Origin: DASRBO01 sp035653595
GTDB lineage: Bacteria; Actinomycetota; Acidimicrobiia; Acidimicrobiales; JAJPHE01
Assembly (NCBI GenBank): GCA_035653595.1
Contig: DASRBO010000195.1
Span: forward strand, 1-64,000
Direction: 5' to 3'
Length of the DNA stretch: 64,000 nt
Each line of letters opens with the position of its first letter. The stretch's first letter is position 1. The translations under genes and the position numbers were made by a program. Below, in pieces: positions 25,785 to 34,326 of this stretch. The notes below the pieces were generated by a model. The model ran no database searches. It saw only the letters and a program-made list of their open reading frames with translations, and was not told where the DNA came from.

Positions 25785-27587
25785 TCACCAGGTGTCGATG
25801 CAGGGCCGCTTCTTTCCGGTGCGGGGCGGAGGAGGAGGGGCGGCGTCGAGGGCGGTGGTGATCCACCGGCGGGAGTCGGCCGGGTCGATCACGTCGTCGA
25901 TCTCGAAGTAGGTGGCGGTGTTGAGCGCCTTGCCGTGCTGGTACATCCGCTCCACCATCTCGTCGAAGACCCGGCTGCGCTCCGCCTCGTCCTCTATCGC
26001 CTCCAGCTCCCGCCGATACCCGAGCTTGACTGCACCCTCGAGTCCCATGCCGCCGAACTCCCCGGTCGGCCAGGCCACCGTGAACAGGGGGGCCTTGAAA
26101 CTCCCGCCCGCCATGGCCTGGGCGCCGAGCCCGTACCCCTTGCGCAGGACGATGGTGAAGAAGGGGACCGTCAGGCTGGCCGAGGTCACGAACATGCGGC
26201 TGCAATGGCGCACGTTGGCCTGCTTCTCCGACTCCGGACCGACCATGATGCCAGGGGTGTCGCACAGGAACAGGATCGGCAGGTCGAAGGCGTCGCACAG
26301 CTGCATGAACCGGGCCGCCTTGTCGGCGCCTTCGGCGTCGATGGCGCCCGCCAGGTGGGCAGGGTTGTTGGCGATGACCCCAAGGGGGCGCCCTTCCACC
26401 CGGATCAGGGCGGTGACCATGCCTGGGCCGAAGCCGGCCCGGAGCTCGAGCACCGAGTCGGTGTCGGCCATCAGGTCGATCGCCTGCCTGACGTCGTACA
26501 TGCGCAGCCGGTTCTCGGGCACGACCTGGCGCAGCCGGCGCTGGTCGGCGCAGTCCCAGGACTCGGTGCGGCCCTGGAAGTAGCCGAGGTAGCGCCGGGC
26601 GACGGCCACCGCTTCGGCCTCGTCGGCCACGGCGACGTCGACCACCCCGTTGGGCACCTGCACGGACATGGGCCCGATGTCGGTGGGGTCGAAGACGCCG
26701 AGCCCGCCACCCTCGATCATGGCCGGACCGCCCATCCCAATGTTGGAGTTGGCGGTGGCGATCACCACATCGCAGCAGCCGAGGATGGCGGCGTTGCCGG
26801 CGAAGCAGTAACCCGAGTTCACCGCCACCAGCGGCACCAGGCCGCTGAGCTCGGCGAAGAGGGCGAAGGCCATGACGTCGAGGCCGCTCACCCCGGCGGC
26901 GTCGGTGTCACCCGGGCGACCCCCGCCGCCCTCGGTGAAGAAGACGATCGGCAGGCGGAGGCGCTCGGCCAGCTCGAACAGGCGGTCCTTCTTGCGGTGG
27001 TTCTGCATCCCCTGCGTGCCGGCGAGCACGGTGTAGTCGTAGGACATGACCACGGTGCGGTGACCGTTCACCGCCCCGATCCCCGCCACCAGTCCGTCGG
27101 CGGGCGTGCGGGCGATGAGCTCGTCGACCGGTCGGCGGCGGCGCTGGGCGGCGATGGCGAGCGGGCCGTACTCGACGAACGTGCCCGGGTCGCAGAGGTC
27201 GTCCACGTTCTCCCGGGTGGTGCGCTGTCCGGTCGTCCGCCGGCGCTGGACGGCGTCAGGGCGGGCGGGGTCGAGGCCAACGGCGTGACGGTCGAGCACG
27301 GCGGCCAGATCGGGTCTCACCGTGTCCAGATCGGTGCGCTCGACGGTCAGCTCCTGCGTCGCCGCCACCTCGGCCGCCTCGATCTCGACCAGCGGCTGGC
27401 CGGGCATCACCGTCTCGCCGACCGCGACAGCTACCCGGATCACGTAGCCGGAGGCGTCGGCGGCGACGGCGTGCTCCATCTTCATCGACTCGAGCACCAC
27501 CACGTCCTGGCCCTGGCGGACCACGCCGCCCGCCTCGACCTCGATGCGCACGACCGTGCCCTGAAGGGGCGACTCCACCAGGCCCAT
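25785..27587 (-). CDS. Biotinyl-domain/carboxyltransferase fusion (acyl-CoA carboxylase beta-like)
   Basis: A 600-residue protein. Residues 1-75 are a biotinyl (BCCP) domain with the biotin site ESMKM (Lys36). Residues about 100-590 are the carboxyltransferase: VVMSYDYTVLAGTQGMQNHRKK, GGGGRPGDTD, NSGYCFAGNAAILGCCDVVIATANSNIGMGGPAMI and DTPGIMVGPESE. In most actinomycetes the biotinyl domain sits on the alpha (biotin carboxylase) chain, so carrying it on beta is unusual. No biotin carboxylase gene is in the window. It is 4 nt from the acyl-CoA dehydrogenase gene. The substrate (acetyl-, propionyl- or longer acyl-CoA) is not clear. Confidence 0.85.
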   Translation of the reverse strand: MGLVESPLQGTVVRIEVEAGGVVRQGQDVVVLESMKMEHAVAADASGYVIRVAVAVGETVMPGQPLVEIEAAEVAATQELTVERTDLDTVRPDLAAVLDRHAVGLDPARPDAVQRRRTTGQRTTRENVDDLCDPGTFVEYGPLAIAAQRRRRPVDELIARTPADGLVAGIGAVNGHRTVVMSYDYTVLAGTQGMQNHRKKDRLFELAERLRLPIVFFTEGGGGRPGDTDAAGVSGLDVMAFALFAELSGLVPLVAVNSGYCFAGNAAILGCCDVVIATANSNIGMGGPAMIEGGGLGVFDPTDIGPMSVQVPNGVVDVAVADEAEAVAVARRYLGYFQGRTESWDCADQRRLRQVVPENRLRMYDVRQAIDLMADTDSVLELRAGFGPGMVTALIRVEGRPLGVIANNPAHLAGAIDAEGADKAARFMQLCDAFDLPILFLCDTPGIMVGPESEKQANVRHCSRMFVTSASLTVPFFTIVLRKGYGLGAQAMAGGSFKAPLFTVAWPTGEFGGMGLEGAVKLGYRRELEAIEDEAERSRVFDEMVERMYQHGKALNTATYFEIDDVIDPADSRRWITTALDAAPPPPPRTGKKRPCIDTW

Positions 27588-27591
27588 CGCC

Positions 27592-28836
27592 CTAGCCCCG
27601 GGCCACGTTGGTGCGCACCGAGCGGAAGGGCACGTCGGTGTCCACCACCGGCTCCTTGGGCAGACCGAGCATCCGCTCGGCGAGGATGTTGTGCTGGATC
27701 TCGTCGGTGCCCCCGGCGATGGAGCCGGCCGGCACCGACACGATGATCTCGGCGATGATCCCGTCGCGGGGCGAGTCCGGACCGCTGAGCATGGCCGACG
27801 GGCCCGCCATGGCGGCGTGGACGGCGGCCGAGCGCCGGGCGATGTCGGTGCCGGTGAGCTTGGCCAGCGAGCCCTCCGGGCCGGGCTGGCCTCCCCGGGC
27901 CCTGGCCGCCCGGGCCCGCTCGACGTTCCAGCGCGCCGTCCGCTCGCGGATCTCGATGTCGGCCACGGCCTGGCGCCGGACCGGGTCTGCCCCCGCCCCG
28001 GTGGACTGGGCCTGGGGGCGCACCAGGTCGGGGCGCCCGGCCCGCTGCGGATACCAGACGTAGGTCCTGAAGTACTCGGAGGCCTCCTCGGCGGCCTCGG
28101 CGACGGTGCGTCCGGCGCTGCCGGCCGGCACCGGGGCCAGGCGCTGGATGCCCAGGCCCCGCTCGTGGGCCAGGGTCGTCAGGGCGACCGCCCAACCCCC
28201 GTTGACCGCCCCGATGACGTTGCCTGCCGGCACCCGGGCGTCGGTGAGGAAGACCTCGTTGAAGGAGGCGTGGCCGTTCATCTGCCGCAGCGGCCGCACC
28301 TCCACGCCCGGCTGGTCCATGGGGAAGGCGAAGTAGGTGATGCCCCAGTGCTTGGGGACGTCCCAGTCGGTTCGGGCCAGCAGCATTCCGAAGGCGGCGT
28401 GGCGGGCCCCGGTGGTCCAGACCTTCTGGCCGTTGACCACCCACTCGTCTCCGTCGCGCACGGCCGTGGTGGTCAGGCCGGCGAGATCGGAGCCGTTGCC
28501 GGGCTCGCTGAACAGCTGGCACCACTTCTCCTCGCCGGTCAGGATCGGCCGCAGCAGGCGCCGCTGCAGCTCGGGGGCGGCGTGTTCGAGGATGGTGGGG
28601 GCCGCCAGGCCCATGCCGGAGCCGGCGGCCGGCCCGACCGCCCCGACCTCGGTGAAGGCCGAGGCGACCAGCGCCGCATCGCCGGCGGAGAGTCCCCTTC
28701 CGTAGAGGCCGACCGGCCAGGTGGGACAGCCCCAACCGGAGTCGGCCAGCATCCCCCGCCACTCGAGGAGAGGCCGGTCCGGATCCCAGTTCTGCTCCAG
28801 CCACATCCGGGCCTGCGCCCCGGCTTCGCCTTCCAT
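27592..28836 (-). CDS. Acyl-CoA dehydrogenase
   Basis: A 414-residue flavoprotein. The FAD-binding loop is CQLFSEPGNGSDLAGLTTTA and the next WVVNGQKVWTTGARHA is a hallmark of the family; VLTDARVPAGNVIGAVNGGW and a late GTDEIQHNILAERMLGLP complete the set. The early segment is short, as in bacterial acyl-CoA dehydrogenases of the FadE type. ATG 28836 begins the unit dehydrogenase-carboxyltransferase-ligase (4 nt and 84 nt spacing), suggesting a beta-oxidation/carboxylation branch acting on one acyl chain. Confidence 0.9.
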   Translation of the reverse strand: MEGEAGAQARMWLEQNWDPDRPLLEWRGMLADSGWGCPTWPVGLYGRGLSAGDAALVASAFTEVGAVGPAAGSGMGLAAPTILEHAAPELQRRLLRPILTGEEKWCQLFSEPGNGSDLAGLTTTAVRDGDEWVVNGQKVWTTGARHAAFGMLLARTDWDVPKHWGITYFAFPMDQPGVEVRPLRQMNGHASFNEVFLTDARVPAGNVIGAVNGGWAVALTTLAHERGLGIQRLAPVPAGSAGRTVAEAAEEASEYFRTYVWYPQRAGRPDLVRPQAQSTGAGADPVRRQAVADIEIRERTARWNVERARAARARGGQPGPEGSLAKLTGTDIARRSAAVHAAMAGPSAMLSGPDSPRDGIIAEIIVSVPAGSIAGGTDEIQHNILAERMLGLPKEPVVDTDVPFRSVRTNVARG

Positions 28837-28884
28837 GGCGGATGATTCTGCTCGCTCGACGGGGGGCCGCGTCGGTGGCCGGGG

Positions 28885-29463
28885 TCAGTTGAGGCTGGGC
28901 TTGAGGGGGAAGTTGGAGAGCAGCGCCAGAGGCGGCCCCTGCCGGCGCAGCACCGCCCGCCACAGATCCTCGGCCCGGGGGGTCACCGCATCGGCGGGCA
29001 GGCTGGGGACCACGTACCAGCCCCCCAGCTCGAGCTCGCCCTCCAGCTGGCCCGGTCCCCAGCCGGCGTAGCCGGCGAACAGGCGCACGTCCTGCACCAG
29101 CCCCCCCAGCAGGGCGAGATCGCCTTCAGGGTCCACGGACACCAGGCCGTCGAAGAGCGGCACCACCTGGGCCCCCGACGCCTCCTCGGGGGAGCGCCCC
29201 GGCTGCAGCCGGCCCAGGCACACTGCTGCCGATGGCGCCACCGGGCCGCCCAGGTGGACCAGCCCGGGTGGGGCGGCCAGATCGGACAGGGGCTCGATGA
29301 GCTCGGACAGCGGGGTGTGGCTGGGACGGTTGAGGACCACCCCCATGGCTGCCTCCTCGTTGTGCTCGATGATCAGCACGACGGTGCGGGCGAAGTTGGG
29401 GTCGGCCAGCAGCGGGCTGGCGACGAGGAGCTTGCCCCGACAACTCGGGCCGGCGCTCACCAT
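28885..29463 (-). CDS. YqgE/AlgH family protein
   Basis: A 192-residue protein with the family body: GKLLVASPLLADPNFARTVV, LIIEHNEEAAMGVVLNRPS, VHLGGPVAPSAAVCLG and VRLFAGYAGWGPGQLEGELE. The last block (AGYAGWxxGQLExE) is the clearest UPF0301 mark. Function is not established, though it is widespread. ATG 29463 faces the P450 gene divergently with 54 nt between. Confidence 0.9.
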   Translation of the reverse strand: MVSAGPSCRGKLLVASPLLADPNFARTVVLIIEHNEEAAMGVVLNRPSHTPLSELIEPLSDLAAPPGLVHLGGPVAPSAAVCLGRLQPGRSPEEASGAQVVPLFDGLVSVDPEGDLALLGGLVQDVRLFAGYAGWGPGQLEGELELGGWYVVPSLPADAVTPRAEDLWRAVLRRQGPPLALLSNFPLKPSLN

Positions 29464-29517
29464 CGGGGACCCCTCGGCGACCGGCGAGGCCGGGGGGGCC
29501 TGGGCCAGACTGGGACG

Positions 29518-30765
29518 GTGACCGCCACCACCTTCACCTCAGTCGACGACATCGACCTCTCCGATCCGGGCCTGTGGGCGGCCCCGGACGACGTCCGGGA
29601 GGCGGCCTTCCGCCGGCTGCGGGCCGACAAGCCGGTCTCGTTCCATCAGGAGCTCGTCCTCGAAGGCGTGTCGACCGGACCGGGGTACTGGGCCCTGACC
29701 CGGTTCGAGGACATCTGGACGGCCAGCCGCAACGCCGAGCTGTTCATCTCCGGCAGGGGCACCAACATTGGTGACATACCCATCGAGCTGGCCGAGTTCC
29801 TCGGCTCGATGATCAACATGGACGCTCCCAGGCACTCCAAGCTGCGGGGGATAGTCAACCGCGGCTTCATTCCCAAGACGGTCAACGACCTGACCGCCAA
29901 CGTCGAGCGGGTGGCTTCGGAGATCGTCGACCAGGTGGCGCCGCTCGGCCAGTGCGACTTCGTCAGCGACATCGCCGCCCGGCTCCCACTGCGGATCATC
30001 TGCGACATGCTCGGGATCCCCGTCTCGCTGCACGAGCGCGTGTTCGAGCTGACCAACGTCATCCTCGGGGTGGGCGACCCCGAGTACGTGACGTCGCTGG
30101 AGGACCTCATGTCGGCCGCCCTCGAGCTCAACAACGTCGCCATCGAGCTGGGCGAGGCCCGACGCAAGGATCCGACCGACGACCTCACGTCGAAGATCAT
30201 GCACGCCGAGGTGGAAGGCGAGACCCTCACCACGACCGAGTTCGGCTCCTTCTTCATCCTTCTGGTGGTGGCCGGCAACGAGACCACCCGAACGGCCATC
30301 AGCCACGGCATGAAGGCGTTGACCGACTTCCCCAAGCAGCGGGAGATCTGGATGGAGGACTTCGAGGGGGTGGCACCCACGGCGGTGGAGGAGATCGTGC
30401 GGTGGGCCACCCCGGTGATCCACTTCCGGCGCACCGCCAGCCGCGACACCGAGGTAGCCGGGGTCCCCATCGCCGAGGGCGACAAGGTGGTGTTCTGGTA
30501 CAACTCCGCCAACCGCGACGAGGATCACTGGGAGGACCCCTACGCCTTCGACGTCCGCCGCCAGCCGACCGACCACCTGGGCTTCGGCGGCGGGGGGCCC
30601 CACTTCTGCCTGGGGGCGCATCTGGCCCGGCGGGAGATCAAGGTCATGTTCGAGGAGATCTTCCGGCGCCTGCCCGATCTGGAGATAACCGGGCCGCCCG
30701 ACATGCTCATCTCCCCGTTCATCCACGGCATCAAGCGGATGCCCTGCGCCTTCACCCCGACCTAG
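29518..30765 (+). CDS. Cytochrome P450
   Basis: A 415-residue bacterial P450 from GTG 29518. Haem ligand Cys364 is in LGFGGGGPHFCLGAHLARRE, the I-helix oxygen motif is VAGNETTRT (about 252-258), the K-helix EEIVRW has the ExxR, and NRDEDHWEDPYAFDVRR follows. The ExxR and haem regions are complete. The pattern resembles sterol or fatty-acid-type P450s of actinomycetes, but substrate is open. A strong hairpin follows the stop, so the gene seems monocistronic. Confidence 0.9.
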   Translation: MTATTFTSVDDIDLSDPGLWAAPDDVREAAFRRLRADKPVSFHQELVLEGVSTGPGYWALTRFEDIWTASRNAELFISGRGTNIGDIPIELAEFLGSMINMDAPRHSKLRGIVNRGFIPKTVNDLTANVERVASEIVDQVAPLGQCDFVSDIAARLPLRIICDMLGIPVSLHERVFELTNVILGVGDPEYVTSLEDLMSAALELNNVAIELGEARRKDPTDDLTSKIMHAEVEGETLTTTEFGSFFILLVVAGNETTRTAISHGMKALTDFPKQREIWMEDFEGVAPTAVEEIVRWATPVIHFRRTASRDTEVAGVPIAEGDKVVFWYNSANRDEDHWEDPYAFDVRRQPTDHLGFGGGGPHFCLGAHLARREIKVMFEEIFRRLPDLEITGPPDMLISPFIHGIKRMPCAFTPT

Positions 30766-30777
30766 GGGCAAAAAGCA

Positions 30778-30808
30778 CGAAGGGCCGGCGGGGGGAGCCG
30801 GCCCTTCG
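30778..30808 (+). terminator. Terminator of the P450 gene
   Basis: A perfect 12-bp stem: CGAAGGGCCGGC (30778-30789), loop GGGGGGA, GCCGGCCCTTCG (30797-30808), starting 13 nt after the stop. The stem is the strongest in the window. No T run follows, as is frequent in actinomycetes. Confidence 0.75.
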
Positions 30809-30973
30809 CAGTACCTGGGGGTCTACCGGAGGGGGGTTCCGGGACCGCACCAGCAGTCACCATTGTGGCGGCGCCTCCCCCATCTGTCCAACAGTAAATG
30901 ATGATGCTGGTCATCGCTGCCGGCGATGGGGCGCCAGGCACCGGGACGACGGCGCCGCCTATGTTCGGCCCCG

Positions 30974-31906
30974 GTGGGAGAGGGGATCACGCGGCGGCGG
31001 TTCATGGCCGGCATGGGGGCGGCGGTGCTGTCGGCCCTGCCGGTTGGGCTGGTCGACGCCGTCACCGGACGGCGGGCCGAGGCGGCCGAGGCCCACTACT
31101 TCTTCGACGCCCACCAGTACGCCACCGTGGACGCCCTGTGCCGCCGGCTCATCCCAGGGCCCGAGGACGACCCGACCGAGCCCGACCCGGGCGCCGGCGA
31201 GGCCAACGTGGTCGCCTACGTCGACCTCCTCCTGGGCGCCTTCAACCTGCCCGCTCCCCTGGGCCCCCGGATCTGGGGGGCGGGACCGTTCTCGGGCCGG
31301 GCCGGGCCCCCTCCCTGGCCCTTCGATGAGCCCGGCCCCCGGGGGGTATACGGCGACGACTTCGCCCGGTCCGCCCCCCTGTCGGCCAGCCAGGTGCTGT
31401 CCTGGCGCACCCTCCTGGAGGGGACCAGGGGCCTGCCCGAGCGGCGGTGGGCCGACGTGGCCGCCCAGGCCGGCGGGGCGGCCCGCTTCGTCGGACTGCA
31501 GGAGACCTACGTCAACGGTGTCGTCCAGCTCGATCAGGCGGCGGCCCAGATGTTCCCGCCGGCGAAGTCCTTCGTGGAGCTGTCCGGCCCGGAGCAGGAC
31601 CTGGTGATCAACCGGCCCGACCTGCTGGCCGGCTTCGTGGCCACCGCCTTTCAGAACGCCTGCGAGGGCATGTACGGCGCTCCCGAATACGGCGGCAACC
31701 GCAACCGGGTGGGCTGGACCTACATCGGGTTCCCGGGCGACAGCCAGCCCCGGGGCTACACCGCCGCCGACATGCTGGCCCCGGACACCGGCCCTCCGAT
31801 TACGGCGGCGGCCGTCGACCTGACCCGGCTCAGATCGGCCGCCCGCGCCCTGGGGGGCGTGCCCCGCTCGGCCGTGCGCCCCTGGATCGGCGGGAGGGGC
31901 CTGTGA
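30974..31906 (+). CDS. Tat-exported gluconate 2-dehydrogenase subunit 3-like protein
   Basis: A protein of 310 residues (326 if ATG 30926 is used). GTG 30974 gives MGEGITRRRFMAGMGAAVL, a textbook twin-arginine signal (TRRRF) and hydrophobic core ending near LPVGLVDAV. The body has AVDALCRRLIPGPEDDP and RVGWTYIGFPGDSQPRGYT, as seen in the small subunit of GMC-type dehydrogenases. In the known enzymes this subunit carries the Tat signal for the large subunit, which has none. The GMC gene follows 28 nt downstream. Confidence 0.75.
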   Translation: MGEGITRRRFMAGMGAAVLSALPVGLVDAVTGRRAEAAEAHYFFDAHQYATVDALCRRLIPGPEDDPTEPDPGAGEANVVAYVDLLLGAFNLPAPLGPRIWGAGPFSGRAGPPPWPFDEPGPRGVYGDDFARSAPLSASQVLSWRTLLEGTRGLPERRWADVAAQAGGAARFVGLQETYVNGVVQLDQAAAQMFPPAKSFVELSGPEQDLVINRPDLLAGFVATAFQNACEGMYGAPEYGGNRNRVGWTYIGFPGDSQPRGYTAADMLAPDTGPPITAAAVDLTRLRSAARALGGVPRSAVRPWIGGRGL

Positions 31907-31934
31907 TCCCCGCCGGCCCGGAGGGCGACGGCCA

Positions 31935-33806
31935 GTGAGCGCCGGCAAGGCCGTCGTGGTCGGCTCGGGGGCCGGGGGCAGCGTGGCTGCCTACGTCCTT
32001 GCCGCGGCCGGCTGGGAGGTGGTGGTCCTCGAGAAGGGGGTCGACCGCTACGGGGACCTGGTCGGCCTCGGTCCTCCCCTCTTCGCCAACGACGAGCTCA
32101 AGGAGACCGTCCGGTACTTCTCCGACGCCGACACCTTCGCCGAGCCCCGTACCTTCCGCCCCTCGGCGTCCGACGGCGACCGGACCTTCGTCGGCCTGGT
32201 CGACCAGCTGGCCACCGGCGTCGGGGGCGGGACGATGCACTGGGACGCCAAGACCCCCCGGTTCTGGGAGATCGACTTCCACCTGGCCACCACCTTCGGC
32301 GTGCCGGCCGGAACCACCCTGGCGGACTGGCCCCTGTCCTACGCCGAGCTCGAGCCGTACTACTCCGCCGTCGAGTCGGTCATCGGCGTGCAGGGGGACG
32401 CCGCCTCCCATCCCGACTTCATGCGGGAGCCCAGCAGCCGGGTGCCCGGTGGAGCCGCCCAGGCGCCCCGTTCGGGCCCGTATCCGATGGCGCCGGGTCC
32501 CCAGCAGCTGGACTCCACCCTGCTGGCCGAGGCGGCCCGCTCGCTCGGCTACCAGCCGTTCCCCTTCGCCATGGCAGCCAACTCGGTGCCCCGCGACGGC
32601 CGCCCCGCCTGCGTGAACTGCGGCATGTGCTCGAGCTTCGGCTGTCCCAACCAGAGCCGCGGGGGCGCCGCCGTCACCTTCCTGCACCGGGCCCTCGAGG
32701 CGGGGGCCCGGCTGGTGACGGAGGCATTCGCCTACCGGGTGGCGACCGCCGGCAGCCGGGCGACAGGCGTGCACTACCTCGACGTCTCAGGCTGGCCCCA
32801 ACGGCGGGAGCGCTTCGAAGCGGCCGACCTGGTGGTGTTGGCCCTGTCCGCTGTCGAGACCGCCCGGTTCGCCCTCATGAGCGGCATCGGCGGCGACCTG
32901 GTCGGCCGGAACCTGATGCTGCACTGGTTCACCTACGGGTTCGGCACCGCACCGACGAGGATGCACGCCTACCGGGGTCGGGCGTCCACCCAGACCCTCG
33001 AGGACTTCGTGATCCCCGACACCACCGCCGGCCGGGCGGTCGGGCTTCCCTACCTGCGGGGCGGAAACCTGGAGCTGGGAGGATCCACCTGGCCCATCGC
33101 CGAGGCGACCTACCTGAACCCGGCCCTCAAGGGCAAGGAGGCCAAGGACTGGATGCGGCTGTCGCCGATCCGCGACCGGATACTGGCCATAACCATGGGG
33201 GCCGAGGACTGGCCCACCGCCGACAAGCGGGTGGATCTCGATCCGGTGGTCAAGGACATCTACGGCTTCCCGGTGGCCCGGGTCACCTACTCGCCCACCA
33301 ACTTCGAGCTGCAGTCGCAGGCCTACATCGGTCCAAAGCTGGCGGCGATCATCAAGAAGGCGGGCGCCCTGTACTCGGGATGGATATCGGTCACCGCCCC
33401 GCCCACCGGGGTGCCTGGCAGCCCCGCCCCGCCCGGGCTGTCCAATGTCCCCTCCGGCGACCATGTCATGGGGACCATGCGCATGGGCGACGACCCGAGG
33501 ACGTCGGTGACCGATCCCGCCGGCCGTATCCACGGGACTGACAACGTCGTGGTCACCGACGGCTCGGTGTTCCCCACGTCCTCGGGGCACAACCCGACCC
33601 TCACCATCATGGCGGTGGCGATGCACAGCCTCCACCGGCTGCTGGGAGTGCCCCTTCCGGGAGCCACGAAATCGGCCGGCGCCCCTCGACTGCCCGCCAC
33701 CGGGGCTTCAGCGGGATGGCAGGAAGGGGCGGGTGCCGCCGCTGCCGCCGGGGCGGCGGCCCTGGCGCTGGCTCGCCGGGCCGACGCCCCGGCACCGGAG
33801 AACTAG
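31935..33806 (+). CDS. GMC family FAD-dependent oxidoreductase
   Basis: A 623-residue flavoprotein from GTG 31935. The FAD site is VVGSGAGGSVAAYVLA (residues 8-23), followed by GGGTMHWDAKTPR, a CxxCxxFGC-rich stretch (CVNCGMCSSFGCPN), and the C-terminal active site GDHVMGTMRMGDDPR with GHNPTLTIMAVA (His-Asn). The end is an Ala-rich tail. There is no signal peptide; co-export with the Tat small subunit upstream is the likely route. The usual third partner, a cytochrome c, is not in the window. Its stop overlaps the convergent SRPBCC stop by 4 nt. Confidence 0.85.
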   Translation: MSAGKAVVVGSGAGGSVAAYVLAAAGWEVVVLEKGVDRYGDLVGLGPPLFANDELKETVRYFSDADTFAEPRTFRPSASDGDRTFVGLVDQLATGVGGGTMHWDAKTPRFWEIDFHLATTFGVPAGTTLADWPLSYAELEPYYSAVESVIGVQGDAASHPDFMREPSSRVPGGAAQAPRSGPYPMAPGPQQLDSTLLAEAARSLGYQPFPFAMAANSVPRDGRPACVNCGMCSSFGCPNQSRGGAAVTFLHRALEAGARLVTEAFAYRVATAGSRATGVHYLDVSGWPQRRERFEAADLVVLALSAVETARFALMSGIGGDLVGRNLMLHWFTYGFGTAPTRMHAYRGRASTQTLEDFVIPDTTAGRAVGLPYLRGGNLELGGSTWPIAEATYLNPALKGKEAKDWMRLSPIRDRILAITMGAEDWPTADKRVDLDPVVKDIYGFPVARVTYSPTNFELQSQAYIGPKLAAIIKKAGALYSGWISVTAPPTGVPGSPAPPGLSNVPSGDHVMGTMRMGDDPRTSVTDPAGRIHGTDNVVVTDGSVFPTSSGHNPTLTIMAVAMHSLHRLLGVPLPGATKSAGAPRLPATGASAGWQEGAGAAAAAGAAALALARRADAPAPEN

Positions 33807-34264
33807 GTCTTGTCCTGCTTGACCTCTCCGCGCCAGCCGCCGGTTTCCGAGCCGCGGGACTCGATGAACTCCTTGAACCGCTCCATGTCGCCCTTGGTGC
33901 GCCGCTTGAGCAGACCGAGCTTGTCCCCCGCCTGCTCGACGAAGCCGTCCGGGTCGATCTCCAGCTGGAGCATGATCCGGCTCCGGGCATCGGCGATGCG
34001 GTGGAACGTCACCACCCCCGAGTGGGTTGGCCCGCTGGTGCTGCACCAGGCGATGCGCTGGTCCGGTGTCTGTTCGGTGATGTCGGCGTCGAACTCGCGC
34101 ACGACCGGGCCCACCTTGGTGCGCCAGTGAAGCTTGGTGTCGGTGATCTGGGCCACCGACTCCACCCCCTCCATGAAGTGGGGGAAGTCCTCGAACTGCG
34201 TCCACTGGTCGTATGCGGTCCTGACCGGTACGTCGACCTCGACGGCCTGCTCGATGACGGACAT
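33803..34264 (-). CDS. SRPBCC family protein (cyclase/dehydrase type)
   Basis: A 153-residue helix-grip protein: IEQAVEVDVPVRTAYDQWTQFEDFPHFMEGVESV is the typical beginning of the polyketide_cyc/coenzyme Q-binding subgroup, followed by WRTKVGPVVREFDADI and a long C-terminal helix with an acidic/basic tail (RSKGDMERFKEFIESRG). No catalytic residue is clear. It is convergent with the GMC gene and divergent from the malonyl-CoA synthetase gene. Confidence 0.8.
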   Translation of the reverse strand: MSVIEQAVEVDVPVRTAYDQWTQFEDFPHFMEGVESVAQITDTKLHWRTKVGPVVREFDADITEQTPDQRIAWCSTSGPTHSGVVTFHRIADARSRIMLQLEIDPDGFVEQAGDKLGLLKRRTKGDMERFKEFIESRGSETGGWRGEVKQDKT

Positions 34265-34326
34265 CGATCGCCTCCTCGTGGTAGCCGTTCACCCGGGTCC
34301 TACCCCGGCGCCCCGAGCCGCTACCC

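Noticed and set aside
25749..27746. 665-residue plus-strand frame antisense to the carboxyltransferase and dehydrogenase
   Set aside because: Low-complexity His/Gly/Asp-rich sequence without domains; the minus strand carries clear enzymes.
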